Shown here: positions 7,477 to 13,762 of the stretch, in pieces | Layout: every line of letters begins with the position of its first letter | Position numbering within the stretch: position 1 is the first letter of the stretch | From: Haemophilus parainfluenzae | GTDB taxonomy: Bacteria; Pseudomonadota; Gammaproteobacteria; Enterobacterales; Pasteurellaceae | Direction: 5' to 3' | Length of the DNA: 13,762 nucleotides | Assembly: GCA_018381425.1 (NCBI GenBank) | Contig: JAGZRY010000028.1 | Location: 1 to 13,762 of the forward strand | Notes under the pieces: generated by a model | Told to the model about the DNA's origin: nothing | The model's input: the letters and a program-made list of their open reading frames with translations, nothing else | The model's database searches: none | Position numbers and translations under genes: made by a program

Positions 7477-8667
7477 ATGTTTGAACATATCAAAGCGGCT
7501 CCGGCCGATCCTATCTTAGGCTTAGGCGAAGCATTCAAATCTGAAACCCGTGAAAATAAAATCAATTTAGGTATTGGCGTTTATAAAGATGCACAAGGTA
7601 CAACACCGATTATGCGTGCAGTGAAAGAAGCAGAGAAACGCTTATTTGATAACGAAAAAACGAAAAACTATCTGACTATCGATGGTATTGCCGATTATAA
7701 CGAACGCACAAAAGAGCTTCTTTTCGGTAAAGATTCAGAAGTCATTAAAGCAAACCGCGCAAGAACTGCGCAAAGCTTAGGTGGCACAGGTGCATTACGC
7801 ATTGCGGCAGAATTCATTAAACGCCAAACCAAAGCTCAAAATGTGTGGATTAGTACGCCAACATGGCCAAACCACAATGCCATTTTCAATGCGGTGGGCA
7901 TGACGATTCGTGAATATCGTTATTATGATGCTGAACGCAAAGCCCTTGACTGGGAACATTTACTTGAAGATTTAAGCCAAGCAAGCGAAGGCGATGTCGT
8001 GCTTTTACACGGTTGCTGCCACAACCCAACTGGTATTGACCCAACTCCTGAACAATGGCAAGAATTAGCTGCGCTTTCAGCAAAAAATGGCTGGTTACCA
8101 CTCTTTGACTTTGCTTATCAAGGTTTAGCAAATGGCTTAGACCAAGATGCTTACGGTTTACGTGCATTTGTGGCAAATCATAAAGAATTATTAGTCGCGA
8201 GTTCATTCTCTAAAAACTTTGGTTTATACAATGAGCGTGTAGGTGCCTTTACCCTTGTGGCTGAAAATGCAGAAATTGCTTCAACTGCATTAACACAAGT
8301 GAAGTCAATTATTCGTACACTCTACTCTAACCCAGCATCTCACGGTGGAGCGACCGTAGCGACCGTATTAAATGATGCACAACTTCGTCAAGAATGGGAA
8401 AATGAATTAACTGAAATGCGTGAACGCATCAAAAAAATGCGTCATTTATTCGTTCAGTTATTAAAAGAATATGGTGCAAAACAAGATTTCAGCTTTATTA
8501 TGGAACAAAATGGTATGTTCTCTTTCAGTGGCTTATCACCTGAACAAGTGGATCGTTTAAAAGAAGAATTTGCCATTTACGCTGTTCGTTCTGGTCGTAT
8601 CAATGTGGCAGGTATCACTGAAGACAATATTCGTTATTTGTGTGAAAGTATTGTGAAAGTGCTGTAA
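7477..8667 (+). CDS. aspC: Aspartate aminotransferase (PLP-dependent, class I)
   Basis: This enzyme interconverts aspartate plus 2-oxoglutarate with oxaloacetate plus glutamate. Family members often also act on aromatic amino acids. It has 396 residues, the same as E. coli AspC, and begins [16 protein letters not shown], almost as E. coli AspC does. The PLP lysine is K246 in [16 protein letters not shown]. Other active-site segments are GGTGALR (102-108), HGCCHNPTG (178-186), DFAYQG (211-216) and the substrate carboxylate arginine in [10 protein letters not shown] near residue 374. The ATG at 7477 follows AAGGA (7466-7470) at 6 bases. Aspartate is consumed in both purine and pyrimidine synthesis, which fits the neighbours, although its own promoter suggests separate control. 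TyrB is a related alternative name, but the similarity favours AspC. Confidence 0.95.
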   Translation: MFEHIKAAPADPILGLGEAFKSETRENKINLGIGVYKDAQGTTPIMRAVKEAEKRLFDNEKTKNYLTIDGIADYNERTKELLFGKDSEVIKANRARTAQSLGGTGALRIAAEFIKRQTKAQNVWISTPTWPNHNAIFNAVGMTIREYRYYDAERKALDWEHLLEDLSQASEGDVVLLHGCCHNPTGIDPTPEQWQELAALSAKNGWLPLFDFAYQGLANGLDQDAYGLRAFVANHKELLVASSFSKNFGLYNERVGAFTLVAENAEIASTALTQVKSIIRTLYSNPASHGGATVATVLNDAQLRQEWENELTEMRERIKKMRHLFVQLLKEYGAKQDFSFIMEQNGMFSFSGLSPEQVDRLKEEFAIYAVRSGRINVAGITEDNIRYLCESIVKVL

Positions 8668-8680
8668 TTCATAAAAAGCA

Positions 8681-8708
8681 AAAGTGCGGTTAAGTTTAAC
8701 CGCACTTT
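8681..8708. terminator. Uptake-signal terminator between aspC and moaE
   Basis: AAAGTGCGGTTAA (8681-8693) and TTAACCGCACTTT (8696-8708) make a perfect dyad between two convergent genes, with exact uptake cores at 8682-8690 and 8699-8707. On the minus strand it is followed by TGCTTTTTATG, a good tract for ending the moa transcript. On the plus strand it is followed by GTCATTAC, so termination of aspC relies on the T residues in the stem and is likely weaker. Confidence 0.8.
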
Positions 8709-8712
8709 GTCA

Positions 8713-9165
8713 TTACCACTTCTCTAACGCTTCTTTATCGCTTTCTCTTGCTTCAATCCAACGTTCACCTTGATTGGTTTGTTCTTTTTTCCAGAACGGC
8801 GCTTTGGATTTTAAGAAGTCCATAATAAATTCATTAGCATGGTAGGCATCACCTCGGTGAGCAGAACTGATGCCGACTAAAACAATTTCATCACCAGTCT
8901 GTAAAAGTCCAACACGATGAATCACAGACACTCGCTGAATATCCCAACGGGCTTTTGCTTGTTCTACAATTTCACGTAAGGTTTTTTCTGTCATTGCGGG
9001 ATAATGTTCTAAGTATAAGCTGGATACCTCATCGCCTAAATTAAGATCGCGTACTTTCCCCACAAAAATAACCGTTGCACCAACCGAATGTTGCTCAGAA
9101 AGCCATTGGTAAACGGCATTTTGATTAAAAGGTTGTTCTTGCACTGAAATTTGAATATCTGTCAT
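8713..9165 (-). CDS. moaE: Molybdopterin synthase large (catalytic) subunit
   Basis: MoaE, with MoaD, inserts two sulfurs into cyclic pyranopterin monophosphate to form molybdopterin. It has 150 residues, the same as E. coli MoaE. Visible features are FVGKVRDLNLGD (34-45), LEHYPAMTEK (52-61), AHRGDAYHANEFIMDFLK (102-119) and KSKAPFWKKE (119-128). H103 and R104, and the lysines K119 and K126 that align with E. coli catalytic residues, are present. The ATG at 9163-9165 directly follows the TAA of moaD, and the run AGGGGG just upstream, inside the end of moaD (which encodes its terminal Gly-Gly), can act as ribosome binding site. Coupled translation would help equal output of the two subunits. 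It is the last gene of the cluster. Confidence 0.96.
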   Translation of the reverse strand: MTDIQISVQEQPFNQNAVYQWLSEQHSVGATVIFVGKVRDLNLGDEVSSLYLEHYPAMTEKTLREIVEQAKARWDIQRVSVIHRVGLLQTGDEIVLVGISSAHRGDAYHANEFIMDFLKSKAPFWKKEQTNQGERWIEARESDKEALEKW

Positions 9166-9411
9166 TTAGCCCCCTGTTACTGGTGGGAAAAACGCAATTT
9201 CATCGCCATTTTTTACCGCACTTTCTAAAGGCATCAAAGTTTGATTAATCGCTACTAAAAGCTTCCCTTTTTCTAACGCTAACGCCCATCTATCACCTTT
9301 TTGAGCGAGGTATTCACGCACCGCCTCAGCTGTAGCAAAATCGCCTTCAAGCAGAATAGAATCTTCCCCAATTAATTCACGAGTTTGAGCAAAAAATAAA
9401 ACATTTAACAT
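9166..9411 (-). CDS. moaD: Molybdopterin synthase sulfur carrier subunit
   Basis: MoaD is a ubiquitin-like protein whose C-terminal glycine is adenylated and converted to a thiocarboxylate, the sulfur donor for MoaE. It has 81 residues, the E. coli length, beginning MLNVLFFAQTRELIG and ending FFPPVTGG with the required Gly-Gly. I chose ATG 9409-9411 because GGAGG (9421-9425) lies 9 bases upstream and the beta-grasp fold starts directly. A longer frame to 9450 would add 13 residues ([13 protein letters not shown]) that overlap moaC and do not resemble MoaD. The moaC stop (9413-9415) is one base from this start, so the two are likely coupled. The frame carries an exact uptake signal. Confidence 0.95.
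   Translation of the reverse strand: MLNVLFFAQTRELIGEDSILLEGDFATAEAVREYLAQKGDRWALALEKGKLLVAINQTLMPLESAVKNGDEIAFFPPVTGG
9215..9223 (-). repeat. Uptake signal sequence inside moaD
   Basis: Exact core in the minus orientation, reading Ser-Ala-Val in PLESAVKNGDE of MoaD, a surface loop region before the last strand. It takes up a notable share of an 81-codon gene. Confidence 0.93.
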
Positions 9412-9412
9412 C

Positions 9413-9895
9413 CTATTTTTCCTCCGCAATAAAATGACCAGATTTTCCACCGCTCTTTTCTAATAAACGAACTTGCTCAATCACAATGTCTTTTTGTACG
9501 GCTTTACACATATCGTAAATGGTTAAGGCTGCCACACTCGCCGCCGTTAATGCTTCCATTTCTACGCCGGTTTTTCCGGTTAATTTGCAAAGCGATTGAA
9601 TACGAACTTGGTTTGTTTCAAGTAACGGTTCTAAATTCACTTCTACTTTAGAAAGTAATAAAGGATGGCAAAGCGGGATAAGCTCCCAAGTGCGTTTTGC
9701 CGCTTGAATACCGGCAATACGAGCAGTAGCAAATACATCGCCTTTGTGATGTTTGCCTTCCACAATCATGGAAAGCGTTTCTTTTGACATGGTTACAATG
9801 GCTTCAGCACGAGCTTCACGAACGGTCTCTGCCTTTGCAGAAACATCCACCATATTGGCTTCGCCTTGAGAATTAATATGCGTAAATGTAGTCAT
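9413..9895 (-). CDS. moaC: Cyclic pyranopterin monophosphate synthase
   Basis: MoaC converts the 3',8-cyclo-GTP made by MoaA into cyclic pyranopterin monophosphate. It has 160 residues (E. coli 161) and is close to that protein throughout: [86 protein letters not shown] and [10 protein letters not shown]. The catalytic KxxxK-type region and the active-site aspartate of YDMCKA are present. The start at 9893-9895 matches the family, but no Shine-Dalgarno precedes it; instead ACCGCACTT, an exact uptake signal, lies 9 bases upstream, followed by TATTTTATT. It lies 87 bp downstream of moaA, where E. coli has moaB. Confidence 0.96.
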   Translation of the reverse strand: MTTFTHINSQGEANMVDVSAKAETVREARAEAIVTMSKETLSMIVEGKHHKGDVFATARIAGIQAAKRTWELIPLCHPLLLSKVEVNLEPLLETNQVRIQSLCKLTGKTGVEMEALTAASVAALTIYDMCKAVQKDIVIEQVRLLEKSGGKSGHFIAEEK

Positions 9896-9904
9896 AATAA
9901 AATA

Positions 9905-9913
9905 AAGTGCGGT
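9905..9913 (+). repeat. Uptake signal sequence just upstream of moaC
   Basis: Exact AAGTGCGGT with a following TAAAATATT. It is a single copy, not an inverted pair, and lies 10-18 bases ahead of the moaC start codon, where the ribosome would bind. Confidence 0.93.
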
Positions 9914-9949
9914 TAAAATATTGAATGTTTTACATGTGCGACAAAAGCA

Positions 9950-9978
9950 AAATAAGTGAATCGTTTATTCACTTATTT
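9950..9978 (-). terminator. Perfect 12-bp hairpin between moaA and moaC, possible attenuator
   Basis: AAATAAGTGAAT (9950-9961) and ATTCACTTATTT (9967-9978) are perfect inverted repeats with a 5-base loop. In the moa direction the hairpin comes 4 bases after the moaA stop and is followed by TGCTTTTGTCG. The stem has only three G-C pairs and the T-tract is broken, so it may reduce read-through or stabilise the 3' end of moaA message without ending transcription fully. It is unrelated to the uptake signal. Confidence 0.5.
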
Positions 9979-9982
9979 ACTT

Positions 9983-10996
9983 TTAGCCACCGATAGAAGC
10001 TAAATGGTTTCTTACGCCACTATCACCGATATGTAAATAATGATGTTCACGTTTACCTTGAAGTGCGGCAAAAATACGGGCTTGCAAAATATCTTGCTGT
10101 TCATGGGATTGCAATAAATCACGTAATTCAATGCCTTCTTCGCCGAACAAGCAAAGATGAAGTTTGCCCTTCGCTGACACTCTGAGACGATTGCAGCTTG
10201 CACAGAAATTCTTCTCGTAAGGCATGATTAAACCAATTTCACCTGCATAATCAGGATGTGTGAATACTTTAGCTGGACCATCAGTATGGGATTTATGTTG
10301 TAATTGCCAACCATTTTGTAGCAATTTATCCGCTAATACTTGTCCTGAAAGATGGAATTTATCAAAGAAACTATCCATTTCGCCTGTTTGCATGAGTTCG
10401 ATAAAACGCATTTGAATTGGGCGATCTTTTACCCAAACAAGGAATTGCTCAAACTCTTTGTCATTCAAATTTTTCATCAAAACTGAATTAACTTTGACTT
10501 TGTTGTAGCCCACTTCAAATGCACGATCGATACCACGCATTATGTCATCAAACTTATTGATGCCGGTGATTTGATGAAACATTTTTGGATCAAGACTATC
10601 CACACTCACATTAACAGAGGTAATCCCCGCTTTTTTCCAATCAGCGACATCTTTTGCCATACGATAGCCGTTAGTCGTAACAGCCAATTGACGAATGCCA
10701 TCAATGTTCGCAATACTTTCTGCAATAGGAATAAAATCTTTGCGTAGAGTGGGTTCTCCGCCGGTCAAACGGATCTTTTCTGTGCCCATTTCAGCAAAGG
10801 CTTGAGCTAGGTGTGTAATTTCTTTTAATGTTAAGAAACTTGGCTTGTTAGCTTCGGGTTGATAGCCATCCGGCAAACAATAAGTACAACGAAAATTACA
10901 CTGGTCGGTAATCGACAGTCGTAGATAGTAATATTGACGTTGGAAAGGATCGACCAAGCGAGACTCTCCCACGTTTTTAATAGGAATGGATTGCAT
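9983..10996 (-). CDS. moaA: GTP 3',8-cyclase (radical SAM)
   Basis: MoaA carries out the first step of Moco synthesis, converting GTP to 3',8-cyclo-7,8-dihydro-GTP by a radical SAM reaction. It has 337 residues. The SAM-binding [4Fe-4S] cluster motif CNFRCTYC has C33, C37 and C40. The GTP-binding cluster cysteines are C265, C268 and C282 in NFCASCNRL and [12 protein letters not shown]-site motifs LTGGEPTLR (78-86) and TTNGYRM are present, and the protein ends ASIGG with the conserved GG tail. The ATG at 10994-10996 follows AAAGG (11003-11007) at 6 bases. The gene leads the moaA-moaC-moaD-moaE cluster and lies behind a Moco riboswitch-type leader. It is intact, with all six cluster cysteines. 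Confidence 0.97.
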   Translation of the reverse strand: MQSIPIKNVGESRLVDPFQRQYYYLRLSITDQCNFRCTYCLPDGYQPEANKPSFLTLKEITHLAQAFAEMGTEKIRLTGGEPTLRKDFIPIAESIANIDGIRQLAVTTNGYRMAKDVADWKKAGITSVNVSVDSLDPKMFHQITGINKFDDIMRGIDRAFEVGYNKVKVNSVLMKNLNDKEFEQFLVWVKDRPIQMRFIELMQTGEMDSFFDKFHLSGQVLADKLLQNGWQLQHKSHTDGPAKVFTHPDYAGEIGLIMPYEKNFCASCNRLRVSAKGKLHLCLFGEEGIELRDLLQSHEQQDILQARIFAALQGKREHHYLHIGDSGVRNHLASIGG

Positions 10997-11013
10997 TTTA
11001 CACCTTTCTAAAT

Positions 11014-11118
11014 ATGGAGAGGATAAACCGTTTCCAGCGTATCCCTGAATAACATACCGCGTTATTGGCTTGCCGCCGTATTTCTTCTGAAACTTAGGCT
11101 AAACAAGCTCGGAGTTAT
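11014..11118 (-). ncRNA. Moco riboswitch in the moaA leader
   Basis: The moaA leader carries the hallmarks of the Moco RNA motif, known upstream of moaA in E. coli and other gammaproteobacteria, where it lowers moa expression when cofactor is plentiful. Read on the minus strand: ATAACTCCGAG (11108-11118) at the 5' end, GGCGGCAAGCC (11067-11077) in the middle, GGAAACGG (11028-11035) and CCTCTCC (11016-11022) at the 3' end. GCTTG (11104-11108) can pair with CAAGC (11068-11072), and AATAAC (11061-11066) with GTTATT (11048-11053). The 3' end lies 9 bases before the AAAGG ribosome binding site with no T-tract between, which suggests control of translation and not termination. Edges are approximate. 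A covariance-model match would settle it. Confidence 0.85.
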
Positions 11119-11142
11119 GCGTTAAAAATAAATTGTGTCTGT

Positions 11143-11172
11143 ATTGTAATAAAAGCAAGCGGTTAATAGCAA
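11143..11172 (-). promoter_or_regulatory. Candidate moaA promoter
   Basis: On the minus strand TTGCTA (11167-11172) and TACAAT (11143-11148) are 18 bp apart. Transcription would start near 11136, giving a leader of about 140 bases whose first structured part is the riboswitch at 11118. The distance fits a riboswitch leader well. Confidence 0.5.
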
Positions 11173-11198
11173 TAATTTGATAGAATAACCTCACTATA

Positions 11199-11228
11199 TT
11201 GATAAAAATAATAGAATTAACTTATATA
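11199..11228 (+). promoter_or_regulatory. Candidate yvcK promoter region (AT-rich)
   Basis: TTGATA (11199-11204) and TATATA (11223-11228) are 18 bp apart on the plus strand. A perfect TATAAT at 11252-11257 is closer to the gene but has only an A-run for a -35. The whole stretch 11199-11270 is very AT-rich, so chance matches are likely. Some promoter must exist here, because yvcK is divergent from moaA. Confidence 0.35.
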
Positions 11229-11283
11229 AAAAAATATATAACATTATTTTTTATAATAATTTATAGGTAAAAAAGGAAGAAAA

Positions 11284-12228
11284 ATGTCTGATTTATCTCG
11301 TCACAGTCGTCATGAACATTTAGACGAAATCAAACATATTGTTGCCATTGGTGGTGGTCATGGATTAGGTCGTTTGTTATCGGCACTCAGTTTTATGAAA
11401 GAACGCTTAACCGGGATTGTCACGACTACAGATAACGGCGGTTCAACCGGTCGAATCCGTCAAGAACAAGGCGGGATTGCGTGGGGCGATCTGCGTAATT
11501 GCTTAAATCAAATCATTATTGAGCCAAGCACGGCATCCGCATTATTTGAATACCGTTTTACTGGCGAAGGTGAACTTTCTGGGCATAATTTAGGCAATTT
11601 AATGCTCAAAGCCTTAGAAGATATGCATATTCGTCCTATTGAAGCCATTAACTTAATTCGTGAATTACTCAAAGTAAAATCTCACATTATTCCCATGTCA
11701 GAAGAACCGGTTCATCTTGCCGCGAGTTTAGGTTCTGGCTCCAGTATTGTAGGTGAGGTAAGCATTGATAATTTAACAGAATTACCCCAATCGCTCTTCT
11801 TAGTGCCAATGGTTAAAGCTGCAGAGGAAGCGATTAGTGCATTAGAACAAGCGGAAGTCATTTTACTTGGTCCAGGAAGTTTCATGACGAGCATTATGCC
11901 GCCACTATTGCTACCTGAATTAGCGACTGCCCTTCGTAACAGCAAAGCGAAAGTGATTTTTATTGATAACTTAGGGGTAGAAATTGGCGCAGCCTCTCAG
12001 CTTTCACTGGCTGATCGAATTCAGAAAATTCATGAAATTGTTGGCGAACCCATTATTGATGGTGCTATTACCCCTTATCGTGAACAAAGTGCGGTCGATT
12101 TGTCTGCGATTTCTTCCGTTAAAATCTTAGCTAAACGCTTGAATGCGGATGATATTAGCTATCGTCATGATAGAACATTACTTGCCAAAGCTATCGATGA
12201 ATTAATTGGTGAATTAGATTACAAATAA
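11284..12228 (+). CDS. yvcK: YvcK/YbhK family gluconeogenesis factor (CofD-like fold)
   Basis: This 314-residue protein belongs to the YvcK family (E. coli YbhK, about 302 residues), related in fold to the 2-phospho-lactate transferase CofD. In Bacillus subtilis YvcK binds UDP-GlcNAc and is needed for growth and normal shape on gluconeogenic carbon sources; its molecular role in gammaproteobacteria is not settled. Motifs: IVAIGGGHGLGRLLSAL (nucleotide-sugar binding loop), TTTDNGGSTGRIRQEQ, WGDLRNCLNQI, LSGHNLGNLMLKALEDM, VILLGPGSFMTSIMPPLLLP and KVIFIDNLG. ATG 11284 has AAGGA (11273-11277) 6 bases upstream. It is divergent from moaA, the same pairing as ybhK and moaA in E. coli. One exact uptake signal lies in frame as Ser-Ala-Val. 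The frame is intact. Confidence 0.92.
   Translation: MSDLSRHSRHEHLDEIKHIVAIGGGHGLGRLLSALSFMKERLTGIVTTTDNGGSTGRIRQEQGGIAWGDLRNCLNQIIIEPSTASALFEYRFTGEGELSGHNLGNLMLKALEDMHIRPIEAINLIRELLKVKSHIIPMSEEPVHLAASLGSGSSIVGEVSIDNLTELPQSLFLVPMVKAAEEAISALEQAEVILLGPGSFMTSIMPPLLLPELATALRNSKAKVIFIDNLGVEIGAASQLSLADRIQKIHEIVGEPIIDGAITPYREQSAVDLSAISSVKILAKRLNADDISYRHDRTLLAKAIDELIGELDYK
12087..12095 (+). repeat. Uptake signal sequence inside yvcK
   Basis: Exact AAGTGCGGT in the sense direction of yvcK, reading Ser-Ala-Val in REQSAVDLSAI. Confidence 0.93.
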
Positions 12229-12232
12229 AAAA

Positions 12233-12252
12233 ACCGCACGTTAAAGTGCGGT
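12233..12252. terminator. Bidirectional terminator between yvcK and thiI
   Basis: ACCGCAC (12233-12239) and GTGCGGT (12246-12252) form a 7-bp stem with a 6-base loop. CATTTTTT follows on the plus strand, and a run of seven T follows on the minus strand, so it can end both convergent genes. The right arm is an exact uptake core (12244-12252). The left arm is one base off (ACCGCACGT), which makes this a degenerate uptake-signal pair. Confidence 0.85.
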
Positions 12253-12263
12253 CATTTTTTGGC

Positions 12264-13715
12264 TTATTTTTTCCCGAAAACTCTTACATTTGTAAAACCA
12301 TTTTCTTTTAAATAAAGCGCTTGCAGTTTACTCATCACACCTCGTTCACAATAAAGCACATAGTTTTTACTTTGATCTAATGAGCCGAATTGCGAAGATA
12401 ATTTGTAAAATGGTAATTGCATCACTTGATGCTCGTCTGATTCAAATGGATTTTCATCTGTCTCTTCTGGGCTGCGAATATCTAAAATAATATCGTTTTC
12501 ACCAAGCACTGAAATGGTATCCACTTCCACCACTTCTTTCTCAGTTTCTTCTGCAATTTGACGAATATCTAAATATTGTGCATTTTCAACCGCACTTTCT
12601 AACACACCAAAATCAAAGTGATTTTCTTCTTCAAGAATTTTTTCACGTACCGCTTTAATCGTTGGATTTTTAGAAATCACCCCACAGAATTCCGGCATTG
12701 ATTTGGCAATATCATCTGTGCCGATCTCTTTCGCCATCGCGATGATCTGTTCTTTGTCATGAGTAATGAGTGGACGTAAGACTAATGCATCGGATGCTTC
12801 ATCAATTAAACGTAAATTGGTTAAAGTTTGGCTAGATACTTGCCCGAGTGCCTCACCCGTAACAATAGCTTGAATATCAAAACGTTGTGCGACTTTACTT
12901 GCTGCGCGCACCATCATTCGTTTTAATACGACGCCCATTTGGCCATTATCAACTTTCTCTAAAATCTCGCCCACTACGCCTTCAAAAGGAATGGCAATAA
13001 AGCGGACTTTATGAGATGAGCTATAACGGCTCCAAATATGGTAAGCCATTTGTTTCACGCCAATTTCATGGGCTGCCCCACCTAAATTGAAGAAACAATA
13101 ATGCACACGTGAACCACGACGAATAAGCATATAACTGGATACGCCAGAGTCAAAGCCCCCTGAAATCAATGAAAGCACGTCTTCTTGTGTCCCAATTGGA
13201 TAACCACCAAGGCCAACATGACGGGCTTTCACCAGCATCATTTTGTCATCTTCAATATCAATACGAACGGTCACATCAGGATTTTTTAAACGTACTTTTG
13301 CACTTTCAATATGCTGATTTAAGCCACCACCGATATAGCGTTCTGCTTCAATGGAACTGAAATCATGTTTACCTTTACGTTTTACACGCACGCAAAAGGT
13401 TTTGTTTTCAAGTTGAGTAGCAACATCCGCTAAAGTCAACTCAAAGATATGATGTAAATCGGTAAACGGTTTTTCTTCTACTTCTAAAAAATGATGAATC
13501 CCTGGAATGCGTTGTAAAAGCGCAATCAACTCTTCACGATTGGCTTCATTTTTTGAGCGCACTTCAATGTAATCCCAATGACGAACAACCGCTATTTCTT
13601 CATCATATTTCTGTAAAATATTGCGGATATTAGATGTCAAAATTTTTGCGAAACGCTTACGCACGGTTTCGCTTTTAATCATAATTTCAGGAAAAAGTTT
13701 AACGATAAATTTCAT
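12264..13715 (-). CDS. thiI: tRNA 4-thiouridine synthase (sulfurtransferase) ThiI
   Basis: ThiI adenylates U8 of tRNA and transfers sulfur from an IscS persulfide to make 4-thiouridine; in some bacteria it also supplies sulfur for the thiamine thiazole. It has 483 residues (E. coli 482). In order: an N-terminal ferredoxin-like and THUMP region (about 1-165), the PP-loop [12 protein letters not shown] (185-196, with D189), C207, C344 in [11 protein letters not shown], and a C-terminal rhodanese domain with C456 in [14 protein letters not shown]344 and C456 are the residues that form the catalytic disulfide in E. coli. The start [16 protein letters not shown] matches the family; no clear Shine-Dalgarno is seen. 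TACAAT (13746-13751, minus) could be its -10, with the -35 beyond the window. An uptake signal lies in frame. It faces yvcK. Confidence 0.96.
   Translation of the reverse strand: MKFIVKLFPEIMIKSETVRKRFAKILTSNIRNILQKYDEEIAVVRHWDYIEVRSKNEANREELIALLQRIPGIHHFLEVEEKPFTDLHHIFELTLADVATQLENKTFCVRVKRKGKHDFSSIEAERYIGGGLNQHIESAKVRLKNPDVTVRIDIEDDKMMLVKARHVGLGGYPIGTQEDVLSLISGGFDSGVSSYMLIRRGSRVHYCFFNLGGAAHEIGVKQMAYHIWSRYSSSHKVRFIAIPFEGVVGEILEKVDNGQMGVVLKRMMVRAASKVAQRFDIQAIVTGEALGQVSSQTLTNLRLIDEASDALVLRPLITHDKEQIIAMAKEIGTDDIAKSMPEFCGVISKNPTIKAVREKILEEENHFDFGVLESAVENAQYLDIRQIAEETEKEVVEVDTISVLGENDIILDIRSPEETDENPFESDEHQVMQLPFYKLSSQFGSLDQSKNYVLYCERGVMSKLQALYLKENGFTNVRVFGKK
12589..12597 (-). repeat. Uptake signal sequence inside thiI
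   Basis: Exact core in the sense direction of thiI, reading Ser-Ala-Val in [10 protein letters not shown], in the linker between the PP-loop domain and the rhodanese domain. Confidence 0.93.
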
Positions 13716-13762
13716 AATAATCTGTGAATAATAAAAAATGGCCGTATTGTACGCTAAATTCC

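Noticed and set aside
7886..8206. 106-codon open frame on the minus strand inside aspC
   Set aside because: It is antisense to a highly conserved enzyme, has no recognisable motif or ribosome binding site, and is a frame shadow.
9166..9450. Longer moaD frame starting at 9450
   Set aside because: The extra 13 residues overlap moaC and do not resemble MoaD; ATG 9409-9411 has GGAGG at the right distance and gives the family length of 81.
11199..11270. AT-rich stretch as a possible origin or protein-binding region
   Set aside because: It has no DnaA boxes or ordered repeats that I can see, and a divergent promoter region explains the composition.
1..13762. A new defence, mobile or biosynthetic system
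   Set aside because: All complete genes but the LysR regulator belong to well-known core families with intact motifs. No unknown gene, direct-repeat array, integrase, transposase or unusual composition was found.

Overview
The window is a gene-dense, AT-rich chromosomal segment from a member of the Pasteurellaceae, most likely Haemophilus or a close relative such as Aggregatibacter. The main evidence is 16 exact copies of the 9-base DNA uptake signal core AAGTGCGGT, counted on both strands. This is the Hin-type signal, not the Apl-type core ACAAGCGGT. Chance predicts about 0.1 copies at this length. The proteins also look gammaproteobacterial, close to E. coli PurK, AspC, MoaC and PepN. The species cannot be fixed from the sequence alone.

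Layout. Positions 2-67 hold the last codons of an unidentified upstream gene, whose stop codon abuts the start of a LysR-type regulator (68-967, +). Three minus-strand genes follow: pepN (aminopeptidase N), pyrD (quinone-linked dihydroorotate dehydrogenase) and rnm (PHP-domain RNase AM/YciV). The rnm start touches the pyrD stop. From 5522 to 8667 the plus strand carries purE and purK (two steps of IMP synthesis), then aspC (aspartate aminotransferase). A near-perfect PurR operator lies between pepN and purE. From 8713 to 10996 the minus strand carries the molybdenum cofactor genes moaA, moaC, moaD and moaE, without moaB, behind a leader that matches the Moco riboswitch. Divergent from moaA is yvcK (E. 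coli ybhK), and facing it is thiI (tRNA 4-thiouridine synthase with a rhodanese domain).

How the parts work together. The genes cover nucleotide synthesis (pyrD, purE, purK), nitrogen transfer (aspC, whose product aspartate feeds both purine and pyrimidine synthesis), Moco synthesis, RNA maturation and modification (rnm, thiI), peptide turnover (pepN) and cell-wall or carbon balance (yvcK). Gene ends are mostly closed by hairpins built from inverted pairs of uptake signals, so these repeats appear to serve both as DNA uptake sites and as transcription terminators.

I found no mobile element, CRISPR array, phage gene, toxin-antitoxin pair, rRNA or tRNA, and no convincing undescribed system. 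All complete genes look intact. No gene-free stretch exceeds 300 bases; the longest, 10997-11283, holds the Moco riboswitch and divergent promoters. The most interesting observations are regulatory: a terminator-like uptake-signal hairpin inside purE-purK, a 12-bp perfect inverted repeat between moaA and moaC, and a dyad after pepN whose T-tract lies on the strand opposite its flanking genes.
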